Shown here: positions 46,850-57,631 of the stretch, piece by piece | Numbering within the stretch: the stretch's first letter is position 1 | How the letters are laid out: the number at the start of each line of letters is the position of its first letter | From: Anastatus disparis | Lineage: Eukaryota; Arthropoda; Insecta; Hymenoptera; Eupelmidae | Direction of reading: 5' to 3' | Assembly: GCA_017163975.1 (NCBI GenBank) | Contig: JAFFSR010000015.1 | Span: forward strand, 1,866,501-1,930,500 | Length of the DNA stretch: 64,000 nt | Notes under the pieces: generated by a model | Told to the model about the DNA's origin: nothing | Database searches by the model: none | Seen by the model: the letters and a program-made list of their open reading frames with translations, nothing else | Program-made: the position numbers and the translations under genes

Positions 46850-47440
46850 ATAGTAAATAATAATAAATAAATGAATAAAATAATATAAAACGCATGCAAG
46901 AGCATACAACGCAGTCGAAACAATAAAATCAAATAATTACATCCATTCCGTACCCAGATAGCCATCATTCAAACAATAAATACATTCATACCTTAGATCT
47001 ATATACGGGACGGTACAAAAAATAAATTATCATAGAAATTAAGGTTGAAAATATTATTCAAGGTTGAGTAAGTACATTCTTACTGCTGTCTTAAACCTGC
47101 TAAGAGATGGAAGATTTCTAAACTCAGCAGGTAGAGAATTCCAAAAATGAGCACCTTGAAATAGAAAAGAGTGGTTTAGTGCGCATAAAGGACAACGCTT
47201 GATCTTTAGTCTCTCACCTAGTATCCGCCCTATGTGCATATCTGGCCAAGAGACTCACCAAATGCTCCGGAGAATTCATGCGTACGATTTTGTACTCAAG
47301 TACAGTCAAAAAATAATGTCTCCTTGAATCAATACGCAGCCAACCTAGCGCATCTCTATAAGGAGAGACACGATCGCCAATTCTCAACACCAGTACATAT
47401 CTCACACATGCATTCTGCGGTCTCGAGTATCCATCTTTTC
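46850..47440 (-). pseudogene. 3' end of a LINE ORF2 (reverse-transcriptase C-terminal region), frameshifted
   Basis: Two overlapping minus frames at 47405-47214 and 47239-47054 together read like the thumb and C-terminus of a non-LTR retrotransposon polymerase. The first has RDALGWLRIDSRRHYFLTVL; the second has HFWNSLPAEFRNLPSLSRFK, the typical WNSLP..R...SL..FK ending of L2/Daphne/Crack-like elements. A frameshift at about 47214-47239 joins them. The palm and fingers are absent, as expected of a 5'-truncated copy. AT-rich 3' UTR-like sequence follows to about 46850. Confidence 0.7.
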
Positions 47441-47910
47441 AACTCCTGAGAAGCATCAAGCAGAACAACCAAATATTTATAATGTAAATATTTTAAAAAA
47501 TTAATAAATATTAATAAATATTTATAATTTGTATTTGATGAAAATACATGTATAAAACCAATGCGCTAAGAGGAAATAGCTACAATTGTCAGTATATGCA
47601 TAAAATCAAATAAACCTTGCTTATTTGCTGAAAGTGAATTATTAACAATCAATCAATTTTCGTGTCGCTCTGGAACGTTTGCTAATAGCTATTTTAATTT
47701 TCTCCAATAGGTTTGTATTTGATGGGAATATAATAGATTCACTTGTTTAACTAAGTTATTGACTATATGCAAAAGATTTACTTTTGTTGTTGTATGTTTT
47801 TATATGTTTTTTATATATTATTTTTTTAATATTATACGTAATAAAAATAAAACCAAGAAAGCGTCAAGAGTACCTGATAGATATATTTATAGATTCTACT
47901 TTATAAACTA

Positions 47911-48085
47911 GCTCGCCACAGCGGCCCTTCGGGCCGCTGTGGCTCGCACCTCGGGCCTTTCAGAGCTTCGCTCAGCTCTGAAATGCCCTCGGGCCTTGCA
48001 TCGCTTCGCGATGCAAGGCATGCAAGAAGCTACGCTTCTTGCATATAAGGCACGACCGACGAAACTCGCGCTTCGCGCTCGCCTT
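47911..48085 (-). mobile_element. cluster of GC-rich perfect hairpins, Helitron-like 3' end
   Basis: At least four consecutive perfect stems occur: CCACAGCGGCC/GGCCGCTGTGG, CAGAGCT/AGCTCTG, GCCTTGCATCGC/GCGATGCAAGGC and TGCAAGAAGC/GCTTCTTGCA, with loops based on TTCG or similar. On the minus strand the last stem is followed by CGAGCTAG and then T, matching the hairpin-plus-CTRR|T rule for Helitron 3' termini. The 5' TC end was not located, so extent to the right is uncertain. The patch is strongly GC-rich against an AT-rich background. Confidence 0.5.
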
Positions 48086-48227
48086 TCAATAGTGTTTCCT
48101 TGAATATTATTCTCTTATTTCAGTATTTTATGATTTTATAAATATTGCAGAAGCAATAAATTACGGTACACGAACTTCGACTGTGCAGCCGTCGATAACA
48201 ATATGCAACTGTGCGGATAAAGGTTGA

Positions 48228-48734
48228 ATGAGCAGAGAGGAACTATTCTTCAACCCGGTAAGAAGGAATCAAATTAAATTTTCAGAAAAGAAAAAGTACG
48301 TGTGTGAGCATGAACATTGTGATAAAGTGTTTTTATATAAAAATAATTACAATGAACATGTTCTGGTAACACATGGACAACTGATATTCACATGTCGTGT
48401 AAATGAATGTGCGAAAAAATTTAAAACTAGACAAAGCTTACATCGACACTTCCAAAGCATTCATCGCCAGAATACTGAAAGATTAAAATGCCCTGAAATC
48501 GGTTGCAGTAAAACTTTCAAGCACACGGAATCTTTGAAAAACCACATTAAGGGCGTACACAGCAACAAAATTAAGGGGACATGCAACAATTGTGAACGAG
48601 AGATGTTGAAGAAGAACCTCTCATCGCATTTTAGAAAATGCACTGGAAAAATAAAATGCAGTGGTTGTGAAAAAACTTTTTTATCAAAGCAAGGCTTGAT
48701 GTCGCATACAAAACATCATAATCATTCTTTGTAA
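48228..48734 (+). CDS. C2H2 zinc-finger protein, five fingers, 168 residues
   Basis: An uninterrupted ORF from ATG (MSREELFFNP) to TAA. Fingers 1-3 are TFIIIA-like with C-x4-C and H-x4-H: C26/C31/H44/H49, C56/C61/H74/H79 and C88/C93/H106/H111. Finger 4 is C119/C122/H134/C138, and finger 5 is C144/C147/H160/H164. The spacing of the first three is typical of factors that bind nucleic acid in the nucleus. AATAAA at 48795 is a plausible polyadenylation signal 61 bp past the stop. A possible donor at AACCCGGTAAGA (48255) means additional splicing cannot be excluded. It lies between the Helitron-like hairpins and AT-rich DNA, in the loop of the giant inverted structure. Specific identity was not assigned. 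Confidence 0.8.
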   Translation: MSREELFFNPVRRNQIKFSEKKKYVCEHEHCDKVFLYKNNYNEHVLVTHGQLIFTCRVNECAKKFKTRQSLHRHFQSIHRQNTERLKCPEIGCSKTFKHTESLKNHIKGVHSNKIKGTCNNCEREMLKKNLSSHFRKCTGKIKCSGCEKTFLSKQGLMSHTKHHNHSL

Positions 48735-48739
48735 TCATT

Positions 48740-50663
48740 AATTATAATTATATTATTTATATATGCGTACGTTTGTGTGTTTGTCCTAATATCGAATAAA
48801 AGAAGTTTGAATTCATTAAAATAAATGTCATGTTACTCTTAATTATGATTATTTATTTTATTTTCTCTCAATATTCTAATTCCCAACAATCATTGAATTT
48901 CAATTACTGTATATCTTTGTACATATTTATAATTTTAATTTTATAAAAAAAATTTATTGTTAGTTAGGTAAAAGTACTAACAAATTGTCCCTTAAGCAGA
49001 TGAAATTACTTTATAGTCGTATTAATAACGGTAGGGCTTTTTAAAAATAAAATATACTATCTGTAATGATGATTGTGCATACAATAATCTATAATCTATG
49101 ATATACAGTATCGAATATCAAAGACTTTTTTTCAATGTAGATATTAATTTATAAATTAAATAATATTATATACACAAAAATAGTTTCCAATGTTTATCAT
49201 ACTCTTATTATCAATCAAGAACTTCATATTGAAATTAAAAAATGCTGATCGCTTGCAGTACAGAACGCAATTACTATAATAATTAATACATTGTTTAAAT
49301 CGTAAAAATAATAAAAACAAAGATTCGAATATTGACTAATCGCAATTAAAAAAAAAGTTAGAAGTAAAAAAAATATTTCATTATTATAAAACTAGTTTAT
49401 ATGTAAAATTAAAAAATAAAATTAAAATCATATTTGAATATATTGTTTATATTTATCAATAAATAAAAAAAATATGTAATTTTATACTCAATTATGTTCA
49501 CTATATTATAAAAAATATCGATACGATGCTTTCTCTATGAGAAATCAAAAATATTTCAAAGAATAAAATAATTAAAATATATTTATAGTTAAAATTTTCT
49601 TCAATCACTGCTCATTATTTTTAACGATCTCTCCATCTTCAAATGGCTATTTTTTTAATAATCGATTTCCCTCTTTTTGTTCTCGATCGAATTATGTCTC
49701 ATATTTGAATTAGCATTATAACAAAAACATCATTAACTCAAAGATACAGCAATCAAGTATGTTCACCCACCGTTAATGGATTCTTTCCGAATGTTTTGAA
49801 ATCCTGAACTTTCATTGGACCGTTCCGTTGTTTTCTATGTTTCTATTGGAACATTTTAAAAAATTCGGAAAGAATCAATTAACTAAGAATTAATTAAGAA
49901 TCAATTAATTATACTTACTTTTCTTTTAAATCTTCCTTCTCTGCAAAATGTAATATTGACATCTGTATTATCTTGACAAGTTTCGTAATTACAAAAAAAT
50001 ACGCTTTTTTATTCTGTCTTTTCTTAATGTTAATTAAATTAAAAAATGATTTCTTATTTTTTTTATAAATTCCTTTAGCTGTCGTTAGATTGGTAATTTT
50101 TTATTTCAACTTCTCATGAGAAGTTTTTAATAGTTTATTTCTAGTATCATCCAAAGTAAAATATCATAATTAAAAATGCGTTTTCAAGTCTAAAATTTTA
50201 CTTAAACTAATTCACTAAATTCACGATCATTATTAATTATTATTATTTATTGAAAAGCTAAAATTAAATATTACTATTATAAACTTATTAATTTAAAATT
50301 ATATTATCAACTTGTAGCTGCTTAGTGTAAATTCTTTTTTCACACTCCTTTTTTCTTTACAATAATTAAAATTAATTTACACTCGTAAAATAAAATTTTA
50401 TAAATGCATTTATTAATATCAACACATTTTCGACAAAATTTATAGTTCGATTTCGACATTTTACATTTTTACATTTTCAACAAAAGTTATACGTCATACA
50501 AAAAAAAGTGCATAAAAAATGTTTGAAACTTTAAATAAATATTTTTTCTATTCAACTATTATACTACTTCTAATTTATTTTAAGATATGAAATAGTAAAA
50601 TTATTATTCGATTTGAAAGGTAATTTTATAATTTTCATAATGTAAGATATAATTTTTTTAGTA
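48740..50663. other. AT-rich DNA without a gene; one small inverted repeat
   Basis: About 75-80 percent A+T with no ORF of note. At 49773-49882 GGATTCTTTCCGAAT and ATTCGGAAAGAATC form a 110-bp inverted repeat bounded by TTAA on both sides, possibly a tiny TTAA-type MITE. Nothing else was recognised. Confidence 0.5.
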
Positions 50664-50903
50664 CACTGTAAAAAAAATAGCGAGAAATCACTTCGTTGCT
50701 CGACTGTTTCAAAGCGACCACTTACCGTCGAGGTTATTTAACACCGTTAAAAGGCGTGATTTCACGTAAACTGAACATGATATTTTTTTCGTGAAATCAT
50801 TTATATATGCCGCATTTCAACTATGTTAAATAACATCGACGGTGTATCGTCGCATTGAAACCGTCGACCATTCGCAATATTACCCGCTATTTTTTTTACA
50901 GTG
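50664..50903. mobile_element. 240-bp MITE, TA target (CACTGTAAAAAAAATAGCG tips)
   Basis: Perfect 19-bp terminal inverted repeats CACTGTAAAAAAAATAGCG, flanked by TA at 50662 and 50904. The interior includes partly paired ACCGTCGAGGTTATTTAACA and TTAAATAACATCGACGGT. The CACTG tip recalls the nested element at 18983-20667. Confidence 0.85.
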
Positions 50904-51103
50904 TATAATTTAATTGTATTGTGCAAGAAAATAGTTACGTAAAAAGAATAATGTTTTTATTAGACAACCGTTCAGCTCTAAGTCACTTTAATCTAATAAA
51001 AAAATAGAATTTTTGTTATAGAAAAAATGATTTGTATAAAAGAATAAATTATGTAAGAGCAAATTGAGAATAAAAAAAATTAATGAACAAATGTTTGTGT
51101 TAA

Positions 51104-51493
51104 GAGGCGGCCGTATAGTTCTGTCCTTGTCTAATCTAAATTTTCTTTATTATTAATAAATTAAATATTTTCATAGAAAAGTAAGACAACCGCCCAATAG
51201 AGCAAAAGACAAGCAAACGATTCTTTTTTATGGAAAAATATGAAATTTTGATTATTTTTCGAGTGAAGTCTGAAACGGAAAAACAATCGAACTTGATTGA
51301 GTTGATTCAACTGTTTTTCCGTTTCAGACTTCACTCGAAAAATAATCAAAATTTCATATTTTTCCATAAAAAAGAATCGTTTGCTTGTCTTTTGCTCTAT
51401 TGGGCGGTTGTCTTACTTTTCTATGAAAATATTTAATTTATTAATAATAAAGAAAATTTAGATTAGACAAGGACAGAATGATACGGCCTCCTC
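51104..51493. mobile_element. 390-bp near-perfect hairpin with TTAA target
   Basis: TTAA at 51100-51103 and 51494-51497 flanks a palindrome whose arms (about 190 bp each) match at nearly every position; the centre is near 51298. Tips GAGGCGGCCGTAT / ATACGGCCTCCTC share GAGGCGG with the MITE at 13685. The opposite-strand ORFs 51161-51367 and 51230-51436 encode nearly the same peptide because of the palindrome and are not genes. Confidence 0.85.
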
Positions 51494-51503
51494 TTAATAT
51501 TTA

Positions 51504-51570
51504 AATCCAAGGCATTGACTGTCAGAAGCCCATATCTTAGACATTAGGCTAAAGCTCCTATATTAAATAT
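51504..51570 (-). other. decayed tRNA-like SINE head
   Basis: On the minus strand TTTAGCCTAATGTCTAAGAT resembles box A and the D-arm, and CTTGGATTTAAATATT resembles box B, with tRNA-like spacing. Base changes are too many for a functional tRNA. Confidence 0.35.
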
Positions 51571-52143
51571 AGAACATGAAATCATACATATTCATCTGCT
51601 TCTTTTTTTTTACAATATTTTAATTATATTTAAAATTTTTAATTTCATTTTTAAAAATATTTGAATGTTCATTATACTAAAATATTAATTAATTTTATAC
51701 CACTCTGACCTCAGAATAATAACTTTAATATGATTATTAGGCTTTTGTTGTATAAAATATATTTTAAAACGTGTGTGTAAAGGCTATGATACGAAACTCG
51801 TTACAGCCCTTACCTTCTGCTCTGTCTGTGAACTTCTCTTTTCGTAAATTAAGCGTTTACACACTCGTTGCATAATGTACTATTATGAAAAAGTATAAAG
51901 TATTACTTACCTAGTCAATTGTTTAGAAACCTATATTATTTATTATAAAAAAGAAAACTGAACTTTTCAAAAGTATAAATTTATTAAGGTAGTACTGTCG
52001 TAAATCGATCGACGGGACTAATTACGATAATATCGAAATAATAGGTCATTATTGTCATAAGAATGACTAAAATAAATTTTTGTGGACCTTTGGTCCCATG
52101 AAAAAAATTATTAATGTTTTTAATTTCCAGTGATTAACATATT

Positions 52144-52790
52144 AGTCTAACGGCCCACTACAAATCCCGTGGCCATTCAGGTCCTCTTAAACACCAAAGC
52201 TTTTCTTATGTATTTTGACCCCCTGAATCAGAATTTCGAGGGTGTTTTGCTTAAAAATGTAGAGAAAAATAATTATAAACAATTTATTGTTAAATTATTG
52301 AAAATAAGTACTTTAAACCTAATAAAAACTATTCCTGATATTTTTAATGCATATTTTACGTTTAAATAACTTAATTATAATAAAATAATAAATTCAATGA
52401 TAATCAAAATTTTGTTATTTTTTTGTGCAACCGAGAGCGACCTGTTTTATCGACCGCGCATCTGTCGCGTGCGATGTAGCTAGATAAAACAGGTCGCTCA
52501 CGGTTGCACAAAAAATAACAAAATTTTGATTATTATTGAATTTATTTTAATAGAATGGAGTTATTTAAACGTAAAATATTCATTAAAAATATCAGGAATA
52601 GTTTTTATTGGGTTTAAAGTACTTATTTCCAAAAATTAAGCAATAAATTGTTTATAATTATTTTTCACCCCATTTTTAAGCAAAACACCCTCGAAATTCG
52701 GATTCAGAGGGTCAAAATACATAAGAAAAGCTTTGGTGTTTGAGGGGACATGAAAATAGCCACGGGATTTGTAGTGGGCCCCTAGACTAT
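52144..52790. mobile_element. 647-bp palindromic MITE (GGCCCACTACAAATCCCG tips)
   Basis: GTCTAACGGCCCACTACAAA at the left is matched, inverted, by TTTGTAGTGGGCCCCTAGAC at the right. Long internal pairing follows (CCAAAGCTTTTCTTATGTAT; AAACAGGTCGCTC) up to a centre near 52460 with GACCGCGCATCTGTCGCG. TA occurs near both ends. The ORF at 52169-52369 is in the arm and is not conserved as a protein in the other arm. Confidence 0.8.
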
Positions 52791-53281
52791 GTAGTCTTAT
52801 GGACAGAAATGTTTTTCATGTATTAAATTACTTATTTTACGAAACTTGCGGGCAAGATATTGATAAAAATTGATACAGCGCTAATTAGAAATCTTAGTGA
52901 AATTTTGCATCTTTAAAAACATTGATTAAGTGCCTGTAAGAATAGGTATAAGCAATATTAGTTATATATGTCCTTTGGCCGTATTCAGGTGGAATATGAA
53001 TCGAGAACAATGTTTGTCGCTTGAGCTGAAATTGCCGAGAACGCGTGAAGCGCGCCCGAGGTATAGGTTAAAGCGTAGTACCCATCGTAGTGTATAGGTT
53101 AAAGCGCGCGCAAAGTTAACAGTACAACGCACTTGAGCTAATGTGATTAAGCTTTAAGAAAGACGTGCAAAAAATTAAACTAAATACGTCAAAGAATGTA
53201 TAATATACACGTACATCTAGAATTTTATTTCCTATATGGATTTAGTTTTATTTCATTTACACATGCATACATATATATAGA

Positions 53282-53282
<1 letters not shown>

Positions 53283-53336
<54 letters not shown>
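53283..53336. repeat. AAT trinucleotide microsatellite
   Basis: Uninterrupted (AAT)n of about 18 units directly abutting the start of the right TTAGC array. Confidence 0.9.
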
Positions 53337-53337
<1 letters not shown>

Positions 53338-53339
53338 TA

Positions 53340-56300
53340 CCATGAAACTAGCGAACGCTAGATATATTAGCGTGTGTTATAACTAGCAACTGTTAAAACT
53401 CGTGTAAGCTGAAACTATGTAACACTAGAAATATGAGAGCTTGCTAAAACCAATGTTTGCTAAAATTAGTGTACTTTGAAACTAGCATAGGCTAGCAAAA
53501 TTAGCATGCGCTAAAATAGCGTTTACTAAAATTAGCATGCAATGAAAATATATTTAAAGGATTCAAGGAGAAACTTATCAAAAATGGGGCCTGACGTAAT
53601 TTACACTAAAGGAGTAAAAAATCTTTAGAATTAACGTGTTTACAATTGACTCTTTCGCAATAATAAGAGTTCAATAAATAGCTCTTTTGTTAAGCTTGTA
53701 GGAATATAAGCTCCTTCATGTATTAATTCGAAGTCATCGTTTAGTCTTTGATTATTTAAACAAGTATTTCGAACTCCTTGAAAGTAAACAAGCAAATACT
53801 GACCTTAAATAACGAAATAGCTATTCATACACCATAAACCAGCTGAAAAAAGGCAAAGATTATATCCTCGCTCATCTAAATGATGATTGTGGCACAGTTT
53901 TGAGAAGGAATATATTAATAAAGCGTGAAATAGCAATATAAGCGTATACTTAATACAGTGTCTGCTAAATAAACGAATGCTTAATCCAGCGTGCGCTAGC
54001 AAAATCAGCGTTTGCTAAGACTAGATTGTGTAAGAATAAGCGAGTGCTAAATCAAGCGTTAAATGGAAATATTAGTGTGTGCTAAATTTGATGTCTGTTC
54101 AAAGAAGCGCACGCAAAAACTTGCGTAAGCTCTCAATAATATCGTGCGCTGAATCTAGCGGAAATGGCCAATATGAGCGTGTGTTAAATACAGCGTCTAC
54201 TAAAATGAGCGTGCGCTAAATCCAGCGTATGCTAGAAGAATGAGCGTGCGATGGCTCTAGATTCTGCTAAAATAAGCGTGTGCTACATCTAGCGTGAAAT
54301 GGAAAAATTAGCGTGTGCTGAATATAGCGTATGCTAAAAGAAGCATACGCCAAAACTACTTAAATTAAATTATCGTTTGATAAATCTAGAATAAAATGGA
54401 TATATTAGCGAGTGCTGAATATAGTACCTGCTAAAAGAAGCGCACGCTAAAATCAGCGTAGGCTTGCAATGTTAGCATGCGCAAAAACTAGAGTCTGCTA
54501 AAACTAGCGTGCGCTAAATCTAGCACACATTAGCAAAATTAGCGTGTGCTTAAACTAAAGGCTGCTTTGATTAACAATCGCTAAATCTAGCGTAAAATGG
54601 CAATATTAGCGTGAGCCAAATATGACCTCTGCTAAAATTAGCGGGCGTTGAATTTAAATATTCTTAGCAAAATTAACAGGTGCTGAGACTTAAGACTGCT
54701 AAAATCAATGTACGCAAAATCTAGTGACAACTAGCAATATTAGTCGTTACTGAATATATCATCTGCTAAAATTAGCTTCAGCTGAGATTAGCGTACGCTA
54801 GCAATATGAGCATGCGTAAAGGCTATATTTTGCTACAATCAGTGTGTGCTAAATCTAGCATGGAATAGAAATATTAGCGTGTGCTGAATATTGCGTATGC
54901 TCAAAGGAGCACACGCTAAAATTAGCGTGAGCATCCGATGTTTGCGTGCGCTAGAACTACAGTCTGCTAATATAAGCGTGCGCTAAATTTAGATTTTTTT
55001 AGCAGAATGAGCGCGTGCTAATACTTTAGACTGCTAAAATGAAAGAGCACTAAATATAGCGATAACTAGCAATATTAGCTGTTGCTAAATATAGCATCTG
55101 CTGAAATTAGCGTCAGCTGAAATAAGCGTACCCTAAATTCAGTGGACGCTAGCATAATTAGCGTGCGCAAAGGCTATATTCTGCTATGATTAGCGTGTGC
55201 AAAATCTAGCGCGAAATAAAAATATTTACGTGTGCTCAATATAGCGTATGCAAAAATAAGCGCACGCTCTAAGACTAGCGTAAGCTTGCAATGTTAGCGT
55301 GTGCTAAAACTAGCATTTCTTTGCAAAAATAACGTGCGCTCAGCTTTAGTCCGCTTTAATTTACGATCGCTAAAGCCAGCGTAAAATAAGAATATTAGCG
55401 TGCGCTAAATCTAGCAATAACTAGCAATATTAGCCGGTGCCAAATATAGCATCAGCTGAAATTAGCGTTCGCTAAATTCAGCGTGCGCTAAGGCTGGATT
55501 CTGCTAAAATTAGCGTTTGCTAAATCTAGCATGTAATAGAATAATTAGCGTGTGCTGAATATAGCGTATGCTAAAAGAAGCGCACGCTAAAACCAGCGTA
55601 GGCTTGCAATGTTAGCGTGCGCAAAAACGAGAGTCTGCTAGAACTAGCGTGCGCTAAATCTAGCACACATTAGCAAAATTAGCGTGTGCTAAATGTAGCG
55701 TGAAATGGAAATATTATCGTGTGCTCAATATAGCGTATGCTAAAAGAAGCACACGCTAAAACTAGCGTAAGCTTGCGATGTTAGTGTGTGCTAAAACTAG
55801 CATTTATTTGCGAAAATAACGTGCGCTAAGCTTGAGTCCGCTAATTCACGATCGTTGAATCCAGCATGAAATAAGAATATAAGCGTGCGCTAAATCTAGC
55901 AATATTAGCCGGTGCTAAATATAGCATCTTCTGAAATTAGCATCTGCTAAAATTAGCGTTCGCTAAATCCAGTGGGCGCTAAGGCTGGATTCTGCTAAAA
56001 TTAGCGTGAGCTAAATCTAGCATGTAATGGAAAAATTAGCGTGTGCTGAATATAGCGTATGCTAAAAGAAGCGCACGCTAAAACCAGCGTGGGCTTGCAA
56101 CGTTAGCATCTGCAAAAACGAGAGTCTACTAGAACTAGCGTGCGCTAAATCTACCACACATTAGCAAAATTAGCGTGTGCTAAATGTAGCGTGAAATGGA
56201 AATATTATCGTGTGCTCAATATAGCGTATGCTAAAAGAAGCACACGCTAAAACTAGCGTAAGCTTGCGATGTTAGTGTGTGCTAAAACTAGCATTTATTT

Positions 56301-56993
56301 GCGAAAATAACGTGCGCTAAGCTTGAGTCCGCTAATTCACGATCGTTGAATCCAGCATGAAATAAGAATATTAGCGTGCGCTAAATCCAGCAATATTAGC
56401 CGGTGCTAAATATAGCATCTTCTGAAATTAGAATCTGCTAAAATTAGCGTTCGCTAAATCCAGTGGGCGCTAAGGCTGGATTCTGCTAAAATTAGCGTGA
56501 GCTAAATCTAGCATGTAATGGAAAAATTAGCGTGTGCTGAATATAGCGTATGCTAAAAGAAGCGCACGCTAAAACCAGCGTAGGCTTGCAACGTTAGCGT
56601 CTGCAAAAACGAGAGTCTACTAGAACTAGCGTGCGCTAAATCTACCACACATTAGCAAAATTAGCGTGTGCTAAATCTAGCGTGAAATGGAAAAATTAGC
56701 GTGTGCTGAATATAGCGTATGCTAAAAGAAGCACACGCTAAAACTAGCGTAAGCTTGCGATGTTAGCGTGTGCTAAAACTAGCATTTATTTGCGAAAATA
56801 ACGTGCGCTAAGCTTTAGTCCGCTTTAATTCACGATCGCTGAATCCAGCATGAAATAAGAATATTAGCGTGCGCTAAATCTAGCAATAACTAGCAATATT
56901 AGCCGGTGCTAAATATAGCATCTTCTGAAATTAGCGTCTGCTGAAATTAGCGTTCGCTAAATCCAGCGGGAGCTAAGGCTTGATTCTGCTATT
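53340..56993 (-). repeat. TTAGC..GCTAA satellite, right array (inverted)
   Basis: The array contains TTAGCGTGTGCTAAATCTAGC-type words, the reverse complement of 31014-37648. Higher-order structure is again visible: GAATCCAGCATGAAATAAGAA recurs near 55860, 56350 and 56842, 490-495 bp apart, slightly shorter than the left unit because of an 11-bp deletion (AATAACTAGC-type). About 53530-53940 is unrelated sequence. The part nearest the loop is most diverged and the part nearest the link most regular. Confidence 0.9.
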
Positions 56994-57625
56994 GAATCGT
57001 AAAACTGTACAATCTTAAACAACTTATATTAGAAAAATTTTTTCCGTGTCAAAAGAAATGTCGATGTTAAGGAAAAAGGAGAATATTACATTATTAACCA
57101 AGGGAGTAAAATAGGTGATTTATGTCTAAGACGCGACAATAAAGACAAGGTGAAAAACACCTTCACTTCCGTGGTTAATATATTACTGTCTCTTACACGA
57201 CGGGCGTCATATTCAGCCGCATTGAGTATACATTCGTTAATAATACGTAAAGTAACGGCATTAATATATGATAAAATGAAAATAAAAATGTGGCAAAGAA
57301 CCTGTCGGAGTCGGGGGGGGGGGGAGTCCCCCGCTCCAAAAAAATAAATAAAAGATAAACTAGTTTCTACAGAAAATATTATTAAAAAAGTACCTATATT
57401 TTCGAGTAATTTTAGTTATTAGAGTAATTAATATTTCTTTGAGTAATTCGATTCTCTAGAGTACTCCGAGTAGCTACTATTTTCACCAGCAATTCGAGTA
57501 ATTCATATTTTTTTCGAGTAACTCGATCAATTTGAGACACGAATTCGTAGAGTCGAGTAATTTATTTGAGTTGTTCATAGAATCGAATACTCGCACTTAT
57601 AATTATTACATTTATTTTACGTTCG
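56994..57625 (-). repeat. link segment, right copy
   Basis: Inverted counterpart of 29846-30470, with a run of more than ten G at about 57315 in place of GGGGGCTTCCCC. It connects the right satellite array directly to the right terminal arm, with no minisatellite or 72-bp array between. Confidence 0.8.
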
Positions 57626-57631
57626 CGAAAT

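Noticed and set aside
51161..51436. Opposite-strand ORFs with almost identical MEKYEILIIF peptides
   Set aside because: A direct consequence of the perfect palindrome; no evidence of expression or domain.
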